A stretch of DNA of 64,000 bases, taken from positions 124,001 through 188,000 of the forward strand of contig JBCBAC010000003.1 of the NCBI GenBank assembly GCA_038532735.1. The letters run 5' to 3'. The notes under the pieces were generated by a model, which was not told where the DNA came from, ran no database searches, and worked only from the letters and a program-made list of their open reading frames with translations. Positions within the stretch are counted from its first letter, which is position 1, and each line of letters opens with the position of its first letter. Source of the stretch: JAHTBL01 sp038532735 (GTDB taxonomy: Bacteria > Pseudomonadota > Alphaproteobacteria > Rhodobacterales > Rhodobacteraceae). This document shows, in pieces, positions 1 to 9,200 of this stretch. The position numbers and the translations under genes were made by a program.

Positions 1-1
1 G

Positions 2-319
2 CTGGAGGTCTGGAACAAGATTGATTTGGTTGCGGGCGACGCGCGGGAGGCGCTGCTGGTGCAGGCGGATCGGCAGGAGCATGTGTTCACCTGTTCGGCC
101 TTGACCGGCGAGGGTATGGGACCGTTGCTGGAGGCGATTGCCAAGACGTTGGAGGCGCCGCGTTTTGAGGAGAAACTCACGCTGGGCTTTGCCGATGGGC
201 GCAAACGGGCGTGGCTTTATGAGCAGGATGTGGTGGAGCGGGAAGAGCAGGAAGAGACCGGGCAGGTCTTTCACGTGCGCTGGACTCAGCTGCAGAAAGA
301 CCGTTTCGCACAGCTATAG
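2..319 (+). CDS. hflX: GTPase HflX, C-terminal part (5' end outside window)
   Basis: The reading frame is open from the first bases of the window, so only about the last 105 residues are seen. It begins with the G4 motif NKID (in VWNKIDLV), then the G5-like segment TCSALTGEG, and ends in the small C-terminal domain typical of HflX (RKRAWLYEQDVV, then VRWTQLQKDRF). HflX is a ribosome-associated GTPase that splits stalled or stress-damaged 70S ribosomes. The G1-G3 motifs and the N-terminal domain lie upstream. The stop codon TAG runs into an 18-bp perfect palindrome. The neighbouring acylase gene is convergent. Identification rests on the G4/G5 spacing and the tail sequence; another TrmE/Era-family GTPase is less likely because of the tail. 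Confidence 0.88.
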   Translation: MEVWNKIDLVAGDAREALLVQADRQEHVFTCSALTGEGMGPLLEAIAKTLEAPRFEEKLTLGFADGRKRAWLYEQDVVEREEQEETGQVFHVRWTQLQKDRFAQL

Positions 320-336
320 GTTTCGCATGCGAAACC
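319..336. repeat. 18-bp perfect palindrome at the hflX stop codon
   Basis: GGTTTCGCATGCGAAACC is its own reverse complement and starts on the last base of the hflX stop codon. A half copy (GTTTCGC) follows at about 341-347. There is no U-run behind it, so a classical intrinsic terminator is not indicated. It could be a protein-binding site or a stabilising 3' hairpin. Confidence 0.5.
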
Positions 337-446
337 ATGCGTTTCGCGGAGCGGGGCTTGATCTTGTTGGGTTATTTTTTACGGTGAGCCGTGGAACTTG
401 ACATAATACAGAAGAGCTACATAGCGCGCTGTAAATAGACGATAAT

Positions 447-2915
447 TTAACGATCTTCGCGCGGCAGAAGCGTCGTGACCCCGACGGCTGCGGCGCGCGC
501 AAGATCGGGATCAAGCGACATCGGGATGTATTCGCCGCGCCGCCAGCGTTCGCCCAAATCATCGTAGTGGCGAGACAGCGGGTGGCCGGATTGGCCCGTC
601 GAGATTACGAAAACCGAACTATCGGGGTCCGCGAAATCATAGACGCCACGATAACCTGCCCCGTGGACGTTGAGGAACGGGTTTGGCCCGGTGCCAAGCG
701 TGCGGCCGCGTAGGAGCGTGTTGTCGGAGCCGGAGGTGGATTGGCGGATGTTCACGAACCAGTTCAGCACCGGCACTTCGCCCAGAACCGGGTGGTCATG
801 TGTGGCCTGATGGGCGTCGCCCCAGCGGAGGCTTTCGAGGGTGGTGCCGTAGGTTTCCTCGATCCAGATGATCGCGTCATCCAAGGCAAGCCGCGCGATC
901 TGGCTGCAGGTTTCCACGGCGGCGGACTGGCGCACGTCGCACCATGCGGAGGCGCCGTCAATATCGCGGTAAACGCGTTCGATGAAGAGGGGCTCGATAT
1001 GGGTGAACTCGTCGGCGAGAGGGCCAAGGTCGTCGCGGATCAGACGTTCCTGAAGCGCGCGGACCCAGGCGGCGTAGATGAGCGGTTCGGGCAGATGCTC
1101 GTTCATCTCGCCGTTCCAGTTGGCCAGAAGCGTGAGCGCGCGCTGGCGCTGGCGTTCTGGCGTGCCGTCGGGGGCGGCTTCCCCGGTGAACCACAGGTCG
1201 GCGCCAATCAGCGGCAGGAGGCTGCGCGCGGTGATGCTGACGGTGTCGAGTTGCGCCTCGATGAAGCTCTCGCGGGTATGGACCTCGCGCGATTGCATGA
1301 GGCCTTGCCAGCGTTGGATGCGCTGGCTGTCGCCCCATTCGTAGGAAACGTGGTTGGGGAAGGGGCGTTCGACGGTTTTGTTGTTGGTGTTGCCGAGGAT
1401 ACCACCCTCGGGTGCGACAAACACCGGATTGATCGCGCTGTCGAGGCGACCTTTCCAGCGGTTCTCTGCCCGCCAGCCGGGGCTGGGCAGGCGGCCTTTT
1501 GACTGGTGGCGCACATCGCGGCGGGGCATCGCGCCGATCGTGCGCATGGCGATCTGGGTGCCATCGGCCAGCGTCAGGTTCTGTGACGGCGCGATATAGT
1601 CTTCGGACGCTGCCAGGGCTTCGTCGATATCCTGCGCTTTCATCAGCGCCATGGCTGCGCTGAGTGTGGTGTCATTCGGTGTAAGCGCCGTCCACGCGAC
1701 AGAGACGACGTGGCCCGGCGGCGTCACTGTGTTCAGGTCAAACTGGGTGCCGGGCAGGACGGGGCCGTTTTCGGTCCAGCGCAGAGTGAGGGTGACAGGC
1801 TCTGCGTCCTTGACCTGAATGATGGAGGGGCGGGAGCGGAACTCCGCAAAGCCGGTTGGGGTCTCGTATTCGCCGCTGTTGTCTGGGTTGAGCTTCTCGA
1901 TATGCAGATCGAGATCGTCCATGTAGGAGGACGTGATGCCCCAGCCGAGCCGCTCGCTGCGGCCGGTCATCACGACAGGTACGCCGGGGATCGTGCCGCC
2001 GATCACGCCGCCGGAGTCCAGCTCCAGCCGGGCGAGATACCAAATCGACGGCGCGGTAAAGCCGAGATGCGGGTCATTGGCCAGAAGCGTACCGCCTGAA
2101 GCGGAGCGTCCGGGGGCTGCGGCCCAGGCGTTGGACGCGCCCGCAAACGCACGTGGCTTGGCGGGGTTCAGCGGATCATGGGGCAGGGAGGCGGTGCGGA
2201 TATTCGGGACGGCCCCGGGCACCAGGTTGGCATATTCGGGGAGCGCAGCCACGCCCGTGCCTGGCATATCCGGCAGGATGTCCTTGACGCGGTCACTGTC
2301 CAGCGTGAGCGAGGCGCGGGCGCGGAGCACTTCGGCCTCGATCTGGCCATTGAGTTGCAGCGCCATCAGCTTGATGACCGCGACGGAATCGGCGGGTTGC
2401 CAAGGGGCAATGCGGTTGGAGAAGAGGAAAAGCTCAGGCGCGCCGCGGCCCAGAGCGTCTTCGTTCACCTGACGCAGGCGCGCGTTCACGCCATCCGCGT
2501 AGGCCTCAAGGGCTGCGCGGGTGGGCGCGTCTTGCGTCTCCACCGATTGGACGGCGAGGTTGTAAAGATCGAGCCTGCGCAGCAGCGCGTCGATCTGGAT
2601 GGTGCGGTCGCCAAAGAGCTCGGACAGGCGGCCCTGGACGGTTCGGCGCAGCATTGTCATTTGCCAAAGCCGATCCTGTGCATGGGCGTAGCCGAGGGCG
2701 AAGAACACATCCGCGTCGTTCTGGGCAAAGATATGCGGGACATTTGCGTTGTCGCGCACGATCTCGATGGGGGCGCTGGGGCCGTCGAGTGTAACCTCAC
2801 CGCTGTAATCGGGCAGGGAGCGGGCGCCGAAATAATAGACAAGCGCCATGGCGAGACCGGCGAGGATGAACCCTCCGGTCACCAAACGGAACAGCCAGCG
2901 GAACAGAATGGCCAT
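447..2915 (-). CDS. penicillin acylase (Ntn-hydrolase) family protein
   Basis: An 822-residue member of the penicillin amidase family, made as one precursor that cuts itself into alpha and beta chains. The N-terminus has a membrane or signal segment (residues about 5-28, LFRLVTGGFILAGLAMALVY). The alpha part carries VPHIFAQNDADVFFALGYAHAQDRLWQM. The self-cleavage site and catalytic N-terminal serine of the beta chain is Ser261 in GASNAW, followed by NDPHLGF. In this family the substrate is usually an N-acylated compound; many marine alphaproteobacterial members are homoserine-lactone acylases or of unknown specificity, which sequence alone cannot settle. Length is normal for the family (about 750-850). 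It is monocistronic, convergent with hflX and divergent from the dehydrogenase at 2996. Confidence 0.9.
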   Translation of the reverse strand: MAILFRWLFRLVTGGFILAGLAMALVYYFGARSLPDYSGEVTLDGPSAPIEIVRDNANVPHIFAQNDADVFFALGYAHAQDRLWQMTMLRRTVQGRLSELFGDRTIQIDALLRRLDLYNLAVQSVETQDAPTRAALEAYADGVNARLRQVNEDALGRGAPELFLFSNRIAPWQPADSVAVIKLMALQLNGQIEAEVLRARASLTLDSDRVKDILPDMPGTGVAALPEYANLVPGAVPNIRTASLPHDPLNPAKPRAFAGASNAWAAAPGRSASGGTLLANDPHLGFTAPSIWYLARLELDSGGVIGGTIPGVPVVMTGRSERLGWGITSSYMDDLDLHIEKLNPDNSGEYETPTGFAEFRSRPSIIQVKDAEPVTLTLRWTENGPVLPGTQFDLNTVTPPGHVVSVAWTALTPNDTTLSAAMALMKAQDIDEALAASEDYIAPSQNLTLADGTQIAMRTIGAMPRRDVRHQSKGRLPSPGWRAENRWKGRLDSAINPVFVAPEGGILGNTNNKTVERPFPNHVSYEWGDSQRIQRWQGLMQSREVHTRESFIEAQLDTVSITARSLLPLIGADLWFTGEAAPDGTPERQRQRALTLLANWNGEMNEHLPEPLIYAAWVRALQERLIRDDLGPLADEFTHIEPLFIERVYRDIDGASAWCDVRQSAAVETCSQIARLALDDAIIWIEETYGTTLESLRWGDAHQATHDHPVLGEVPVLNWFVNIRQSTSGSDNTLLRGRTLGTGPNPFLNVHGAGYRGVYDFADPDSSVFVISTGQSGHPLSRHYDDLGERWRRGEYIPMSLDPDLARAAAVGVTTLLPREDR

Positions 2916-2995
2916 CTTGCCCTCACCATTGACAGACCCGGCGGGTCCGTTACGTCTGGCTTGCTATAACTGCGAAAGAGCGAGGGGAAAAGCCG

Positions 2996-3868
2996 ATGGC
3001 GAAAGTTGCATTTCTGGGGCTTGGGGTGATGGGGTATCCGATGGCCGGGCATCTGACGGCTGCGGGCCATAAGGTCGTTGTTTATAATCGCACGACAGCA
3101 AAGGCCGAGGCTTGGACCGGTGAGCATTCGGGCACTTTTGCCAAGACCCCGCGGGAGGCGGCAGAAGGCTGCGATTTCGTGATGGCGTGCGTGGGCAATG
3201 ATGATGATCTGCGTTCGGTTTGTTTGGGCGAGGACGGGGCGTTTGCGGGCATGTCTGAGGGTGCCATTTTCGTCGATCACACGACGGTATCGGCAGCTGT
3301 GACGCGGGAACTGTATGCGGCGGCGAAAGAGATCGGTTGCGGCTTTGTGGACGCCCCTGTGTCGGGGGGTCAGGCCGGGGCCGAGAACGGTCAGTTGGGC
3401 ATCATGTGCGGGGGCGACGCGGACATTTATGCTCGCGCGGAGCCGGTGATGGCGGCTTATGCGAAAGTGTGTAAGCGGCTGGGGGAGAGTGCCTCGGGCC
3501 AGCTGACGAAAATGGTGAACCAGATCTGCATCGCTGGGCTGATGCAGGGGCTGTCAGAGGCGCTGAACTTTGCCGATAAGGCGGGGCTGGATGGCAAGGC
3601 GGTGGTCGAGGTGATTTCGGCCGGGGCAGCGGGCTCGTGGCAGATGAGCAATCGCTACGAGACGATGATTGATGACGAGTTCGATCTGGGTTTTGCGGTC
3701 GATTGGATGCGCAAGGATCTGGGCATTTGCCTGAAGACCGGTGACGAGATTGGTGCGCCGATGCCGGTGACGGCTCTGGTCGATCAGTTCTACAAGGATG
3801 TGCAGGCGATGGGCGGCGGGCGTTGGGACACGTCCTCGCTGATCAAGCGGTTGCGCAAACTCAGCTGA
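2996..3868 (+). CDS. NAD(P)-dependent beta-hydroxyacid dehydrogenase (3-hydroxyisobutyrate dehydrogenase family)
   Basis: 290 residues, the usual length. The Rossmann dinucleotide motif is at residues 7-16 (LGLGVMGYPMAGHL), followed by VVVYNRT. The substrate-binding signature DAPVSGGQAGAENG is central, and the catalytic lysine is Lys172 in GQLTKMVNQ. The family oxidises 3-hydroxyisobutyrate or reduces tartronate semialdehyde or succinic semialdehyde (GHB/GLYR type). The exact substrate is not decided here because no pathway partners adjoin. An 11-bp hairpin with a T-run follows the stop codon. The gene diverges from the acylase across 80 bp. Confidence 0.88.
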   Translation: MAKVAFLGLGVMGYPMAGHLTAAGHKVVVYNRTTAKAEAWTGEHSGTFAKTPREAAEGCDFVMACVGNDDDLRSVCLGEDGAFAGMSEGAIFVDHTTVSAAVTRELYAAAKEIGCGFVDAPVSGGQAGAENGQLGIMCGGDADIYARAEPVMAAYAKVCKRLGESASGQLTKMVNQICIAGLMQGLSEALNFADKAGLDGKAVVEVISAGAAGSWQMSNRYETMIDDEFDLGFAVDWMRKDLGICLKTGDEIGAPMPVTALVDQFYKDVQAMGGGRWDTSSLIKRLRKLS

Positions 3869-3904
3869 TCCAAAGGCGCGCCTGCGGCGCATTATACTTG
3901 TTTG

Positions 3905-3933
3905 AAGGGCCACCCGATGGGGTGGCCCTTTTG
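3905..3933 (+). terminator. intrinsic terminator after the beta-hydroxyacid dehydrogenase
   Basis: AAGGGCCACCC (3905-3915) pairs with GGGTGGCCCTT (3920-3930) around a GATG tetraloop and runs into a T stretch at 3929-3932. It lies 37 bp after the dehydrogenase stop and before the convergent lipoprotein gene. Confidence 0.85.
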
Positions 3934-3940
3934 CCTTCGG

Positions 3941-3967
3941 CGAGAGTTTTTTCGCCAAGATGAAGAG
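3941..3967 (+). repeat. dispersed intergenic element, copy 1
   Basis: The stretch reads CGAGAGTTTTTTCGCCAAG followed by ATGAAGA. It resembles two other intergenic segments in the window (20988-21010 on the minus strand; 46170-46191 on the plus strand) with a shared pattern GAGTATTT-TGCcAAGAtGAAG. Short elements of this kind are, from memory, frequent between genes in Rhodobacterales. Confidence 0.4.
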
Positions 3968-3976
3968 GCGGCCCGC

Positions 3977-4534
3977 TTAGGGGATGATGCGGGTGTATTT
4001 GGTGCCTTCAAGCGTGGCGCCGACGCGCAGGCCTGCTTGACCGAAGACAACGGCGATCACGGGTGCGAGCGAGGTGGTGGTGCCGGCCTTGAGGCTTTCG
4101 CCTTCGTTTTGCAGCGCATATTCCAGATCGGCGCCAGCGGCGTAGCCTTGGGAGCGGCGGAAATCCATCAGCGCGCCGTCGGTCATGAAAAAGAGTACAT
4201 GAGCGTATTGCTGTGCCCCGATTTGCAGACCGATGCTGGCTTGTGTGGCGGAATAATAATCCACGGTCGTGTCATTGATGCGCAGCGCGCCACGCCCATA
4301 GGACCCGCCAATACCGAGGCCAGCTTCGGTCACAAGCGGCATCACCAGCATGCCGGTTGATTTGCGGCGCAGATCCTGCGTGCCGGGAAATTCGCGATAC
4401 ATGTAGTTTAGCGTGGCATCGACGCGGGCATCGATGGTTTCGGGCCCGCGGGAGCCGACACCGTTGCCGCAAGCCGCGGTCAGGGTCAATGCGCCGGTGG
4501 CCGCAAGAAAATTGCGTCGGGAAGGGGTGTTCAT
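3977..4534 (-). CDS. Tat-exported SYLF/Ysc84-domain lipoprotein
   Basis: 185 residues from the ATG at 4534; the frame stays open 36 codons further upstream, but this start places an export signal at the N-terminus. That signal has a twin-arginine motif SRRNFL (residues 5-10) and a lipobox ending LTAAC at Cys22, so the product is probably a Tat-dependent lipoprotein. The body matches the SYLF (DUF500/YSC84) family: GMLVMPLVTEAGLGIGGSYG, repeated Gly-rich strands and FGQAGLRVGATLEGTKYTRI at the end. SYLF domains bind lipids in eukaryotes; the bacterial role is not established. It stands alone between the terminator at 3905 and hemB, both on the same minus-strand side. Confidence 0.78.
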   Translation of the reverse strand: MNTPSRRNFLAATGALTLTAACGNGVGSRGPETIDARVDATLNYMYREFPGTQDLRRKSTGMLVMPLVTEAGLGIGGSYGRGALRINDTTVDYYSATQASIGLQIGAQQYAHVLFFMTDGALMDFRRSQGYAAGADLEYALQNEGESLKAGTTTSLAPVIAVVFGQAGLRVGATLEGTKYTRIIP

Positions 4535-4616
4535 GGTTCTACCTGCTCGGTTGCCTGATGGAGCCGCCTCTAACGGGCGGGATTGCGTTGCAATATACGG
4601 CAATTCTGCGGCGCTG

Positions 4617-5615
4617 TCACGCGTCAAGCGCGCGGGCGACATCCATCGCGAAATAGGTCAGGATGCCATCGCAGCCTGCGCGTTTGAAGGCCATCAGGCT
4701 TTCGAACATTACTGCATCCCCGTCGATCCAGCCATTGGCGGCGGCGGCCTTGACCATCGCGAACTCACCCGACACCTGATAGGCGTAGGTTGGCACGCCG
4801 AACTGGTCTTTGGTCAGACGGCAGATGTCGAGATAGGGCAGGCCGGGTTTGACCATGACCATATCCGCACCCTCCATCAGGTCGCGGTGAATGAGGCGGA
4901 GCGCCTCGTCTGAATTGCCGGGATCCATCTGGTAGGTTTTCTTGTCGCCTTTCAGCGCACCGGACGCGCCGACCGCATCGCGGAAAGGCCCGTAAAAGGC
5001 GGAGGCGTATTTGGCGGCGTAGCTGAGAATAGCGACATCCTTGAAGCCTTCGGCCTCACAAGCCTGACGCATCGCCCCAATCCGGCCGTCCATCATGTCG
5101 GAGGGACCGAGGATATCGGCGCCGGCGCGGGCTTGTTCGAGCGCCATGCGGGTCAAGGCCTCCACCGTTTCGTCATTCACGATTTCGCCGTCGCGCACGA
5201 TACCGTCATGGCCGTGGGCATTATAAGGATCGAGCGCCACATCGGTCATCACAGCAATGTCGGGCACCGCGTCCTTGATTGCGCGGATGGCGACGTTGGA
5301 GAGGTTGTTGGGATTCCACGCTTCCTCGCAAAGGGGCGTTTTCAGCGCGGGATCGGTATATGGAAAGATGCAGATCGCCGGGATGCCAAGATCAGCAGCC
5401 TGTCGCGCCGCATCCACCAGACGATCAACCGTGAGGCGTTTCACCCCGGGCATAGAGGGCACATCGTAGCTGGCATCGGTGCCATCCATCACGAAAACCG
5501 GCCAGATCAGATCATCCACCGTCAGCGTGTTTTGACGGGTCAGTGCGCGCAGAGCGGCTGTTCGACGGGTCCGACGCAAACGGGTGAGCGGGAAAGGGGC
5601 AACAACTGGGGTCAT
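4617..5615 (-). CDS. hemB: delta-aminolevulinic acid dehydratase (porphobilinogen synthase)
   Basis: 332 residues from the ATG at 5615, preceded by AGGA; an upstream in-frame extension to 5693 is rejected because HemB proteins begin close to FPLTRLRRTRR. The enzyme condenses two 5-aminolevulinate molecules to porphobilinogen for haem, bacteriochlorophyll and cobalamin. The Schiff-base lysines are in LSYAAKYAS and MVKPGLPYLD. At the metal site the sequence is VALDPYNAHGHDG, so the zinc-binding cysteines of the E. coli or human type are absent; this is the Asp-rich variant known from Rhodobacter and relatives, which does not use catalytic zinc. It diverges from the membrane protein at 5737. Confidence 0.97.
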   Translation of the reverse strand: MTPVVAPFPLTRLRRTRRTAALRALTRQNTLTVDDLIWPVFVMDGTDASYDVPSMPGVKRLTVDRLVDAARQAADLGIPAICIFPYTDPALKTPLCEEAWNPNNLSNVAIRAIKDAVPDIAVMTDVALDPYNAHGHDGIVRDGEIVNDETVEALTRMALEQARAGADILGPSDMMDGRIGAMRQACEAEGFKDVAILSYAAKYASAFYGPFRDAVGASGALKGDKKTYQMDPGNSDEALRLIHRDLMEGADMVMVKPGLPYLDICRLTKDQFGVPTYAYQVSGEFAMVKAAAANGWIDGDAVMFESLMAFKRAGCDGILTYFAMDVARALDA

Positions 5616-5736
5616 CGTGTTCCTGGTCGCAGAGAAAGACTGTGCTTGGGTGACACGGAATTTCGCCCATCTCAAGCCTAGGAATTGCCGCATGGCGGCG
5701 CTACTGTGCCGAAAAAGTCAAGATAAGGGCCTTCGA

Positions 5737-6264
5737 GTGGACTGGTATCAAACCGTCTTTGAACTGATCGACATGCGATCTTTCTCCAATCTTTGGTATT
5801 GGATCGTGCTGGCGGTTCTGTGGTCCTCGGCCAGCCATTATGTGCTGGGCGTGCCCTATGACATGGTGCTGCGCGCCAAACGGATGGGGGGCAGCACATT
5901 GGAGGATGTCGAAACGCTGACACGGCTCAACGCGAACCGGTATCTGCTGATCGGACGGGTGTCCGGGCTTTGGTTGCTGGGCTTTGCGTCCTTCATGGTG
6001 ACGGGGCTTGGGATTCTTGGCTTCTATTACGGTATAGAGTTCAGCCAAGCCGTCTTTCTGCTTTTAGCTCCGATGAGCTTTGTCGGGCTTTTGACGCTGT
6101 CGGCTGCCCGTCTGATCCGCGACCAGGACCTGATGGGGGATGATCTGTTGAAGCGGCTGACGCGGCACCGGTTTCATGTGCAAATGATTGGCATTTTCGC
6201 GATTTTCATCACGGCGATGTACGGAATGTATGTGAATATGAACGTGGGTGCGCTCGGCGGTTGA
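5737..6264 (+). CDS. conserved small membrane protein between hemB and mfd
   Basis: 175 residues from a GTG at 5737, preceded by AAGGG at 7 nt; an ATG at 5692 in the same frame would add 15 residues but begins within hemB's upstream region and has no clear ribosome site. Four hydrophobic segments are visible: NLWYWIVLAVLWSSASHYV, a second near WLLGFASFMVTGLGILGF, a third AVFLLLAPMSFVGLLTL and a fourth near IGIFAIFITAMYGMYV. From memory, proteins of this type next to mfd in Rhodobacterales carry the database name component of SufBCD complex, but nothing in this sequence shows iron-sulfur chemistry. Function unknown; probably cotranscribed with mfd, 33 bp downstream. Confidence 0.75.
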   Translation: MDWYQTVFELIDMRSFSNLWYWIVLAVLWSSASHYVLGVPYDMVLRAKRMGGSTLEDVETLTRLNANRYLLIGRVSGLWLLGFASFMVTGLGILGFYYGIEFSQAVFLLLAPMSFVGLLTLSAARLIRDQDLMGDDLLKRLTRHRFHVQMIGIFAIFITAMYGMYVNMNVGALGG

Positions 6265-6297
6265 CATCGCAGCAAGGCGGGGTAGGTCACGTCGCCT

Positions 6298-9200
6298 ATG
6301 GCAGATCCAAAGCATATCACAATCGGCGGCGCCCCGGAGGGGTTTGACGCAACGCTGCTGGTGCAGGAGCTTGAGAAAGCGGATGCGCCTGTCGTCCATA
6401 TCGCGCGCGATGACAAGCGGCTGGCGGCGATGCGCGCGGCTTTGGCTTTTGTCGCCCCCGATGTGCCGGTCATCACCTTCCCGGGCTGGGATTGTCTGCC
6501 GTTTGACCGGGTGTCGCCGAATGCCGATATCTCCGCCCAGCGGATGGCAACTTTGGCCGGCTTGGCCCATGGGATGCCATCGCGGTTTGTGTTGCTGACC
6601 ACGCTGAACGCCGCGACCCAGCGGGTGCCTGCGCGGGGTGTGCTGCGGGAGGCGGCGTTCTCAGCCACCGTCGGGCAGCGCATCGATGAAGGCGCGCTAA
6701 AGGCCTTTCTGGTGCGCATGGGCTTCACGCAAAGCCCCACGGTGATGGAGCCGGGGGATTACGCGGTGCGCGGCGGGATTATCGACATTTATCCGCCGGG
6801 TGAGGCCGGGCCGGTGCGGCTCGATCTGTTCGGAGACATTCTGGATGGCGCGCGGCGCTTTGATCCGGTAACGCAGCGGACGACGGAAAAGCTGGATGTG
6901 GTGGAACTGGCGCCGGTCTCCGAGGTGATCCTCGATGACGCAGCGATCACGCGGTTCCGGCAGTCTTACCGCATTGAGTTTGGCGCGGCGGGCACAGACG
7001 ATCCGCTATATGAGGCGGTCAGTGCAGGGCGCAAGCATCAGGGGATCGAGCATTGGTTGCCGTTCTTTCATGCGGAACTTGAGACGCTGTTCGACTACCT
7101 GCCCGAAGCCACGTTTGCGCTGGACGATCAGCTGACGCCGCAGCGGTTGGCGCGCTGGGAGAGCATCGCCGATCAATATGACGCGCGTCGGGAGGCGATG
7201 ACGGCGAAGGGTCGGATGGATACGGTCTACAAGCCGTGCCCGCCGGAGTTGCTTTATTTGGACGATGCCGCGTGGGAAACCGCGGTCACGGATCGGCGGG
7301 TGTTGCAGTTCAATCCGTTGGCGCAAGGCTCTGGCCCAGGTGTGCTCAACGCGGGCGGGCGGATCGGGCGCAGTTTCGCGCCGGAACGCCAGCAGGAAAA
7401 CATCAGCCTTTTCGGTGCCTTGGCGGATCATATTAAGGCAAAACGCGCGGACGGATCGGTAATCATCGCCAGCTATTCCGAAGGCGCGCGCGAGCGGCTG
7501 TCGGGGCTGATGGATGATGAGGGTCTGGGTGATGTCAGCCTGATCAAGGACATGCGCGATGTGCAGCCCAAGGGCGTGCATCTGGCGGTCTGGGCGCTGG
7601 AGGCGGGTTTTGAGGCGCCGGGGCTGACGGTGATCTCGGAACAGGATGTTTTGGGCGATCGTCTGATCCGTGCACCACGCAAGAAAAAGCGCGCCGAGAA
7701 CTTCTTGACGGAGACGCAAAGCCTAAGCCCTGGCGATCTGATCGTGCACGTGGATCACGGCGTCGGGCGCTACAAAGGTCTTGAAGTGATCACCGCCGCC
7801 GGGGCCGCGCATGAGTGCATTCTGCTGGAATATGCGGAAGGCGCGAAGCTCTATCTGCCGGTCGAGAATATCGAGTTGCTGTCGAAGTTTGGTCATGAGG
7901 AAGGCCTGCTGGACCGTCTGGGCGGCGGCGCGTGGCAGGCCAAGAAGGCGCGTCTGAAAGAGCGTATTCGCGAGATTGCGGATCGGTTGATCCGCGTGGC
8001 CGCAGAGCGTGCGCTGCGCACGGCGCCGATTATGGAGCCTCCGCCGGGGATGTGGGACGCATTTGCCGCGCGGTTCCCCTACTCAGAGACGGATGACCAG
8101 TTGAACGCCATTGAGGATGTGCTGACCGATATGGCGAGCGGGCAGCCGATGGACCGGCTGGTTTGCGGCGATGTGGGTTTCGGCAAGACGGAAGTCGCGA
8201 TGCGTGCGGCCTTTGTGGCGGCGATGTCCGGCGTGCAGGTCGCCGTGATCGCGCCGACGACACTGCTCGCACGGCAGCATTACAAGAGCTTTGCGGAGCG
8301 ATTCCGGGGCTTTCCGTTGGAGGTTCGAACCCTCTCGCGGTTTGTGTCGACCAAGGAGGCGACCGCGACGCGCGAGGGGATCAATCGCGGGACGGTGGAT
8401 ATCGTGATCGGCACCCATGCGCTGCTGGCCAAGACGGTGAAGTTCAAGAACCTTGGGCTGCTGATCATTGATGAAGAACAGCATTTCGGCGTGCAGCACA
8501 AAGAGCGCCTGAAGCAGATGCGCACGGATATCCATGTGTTGACGCTGACGGCGACGCCCATTCCACGGACGCTGCAGCTCAGCCTGTCGGGCGTGCGGGA
8601 GCTGTCGATCATCGGCACGCCGCCGGTCGACCGTCTGGCGATCCGCACCTATGTGAGCGAGTTTGACACCGTCACGATCCGCGAGGCGCTGCTGCGCGAG
8701 CATTATCGCGGGGGACAGTCCTTCTTCGTCGTGCCGCGTGTGTCGGACATTTCGGATATCGAAGAATTCTTGCGCAAGGAGGTGCCCGAGGTCACCTTCA
8801 TCACCGCCCATGGCCAAATGGCGGCGGGTGAGCTGGATGACCGCATGAACGCGTTCTACGACGGCAAATATGATGTGCTTCTGGCGACAACGATTGTGGA
8901 ATCGGGGCTGGATATTCCGACGGCGAATACAATGGTGGTGCACCGTGCCGATATGTTTGGACTGTCACAGCTTTATCAGATCCGGGGGCGGGTTGGTCGT
9001 TCGAAAACAAGGGCTTACGCCTACATGACGACCAAGCCCCGCGCGCCACTCACGCCGACTGCACAAAAGCGCCTGCGGGTGTTGGGAAGCCTCGACACGC
9101 TGGGGGCAGGCTTCACACTGGCCTCTCAAGACCTTGATATTCGCGGCGCGGGCAACCTGATCGGGGAAGAACAATCCGGTCAGATGCGCGAGGTGGGCTA

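Noticed and set aside
397..425. TTGACA box on the plus strand after hflX as a promoter
   Set aside because: The downstream region at 17 bp (ATAGCG) does not fit a -10 box, and it would only drive antisense RNA into the acylase gene.
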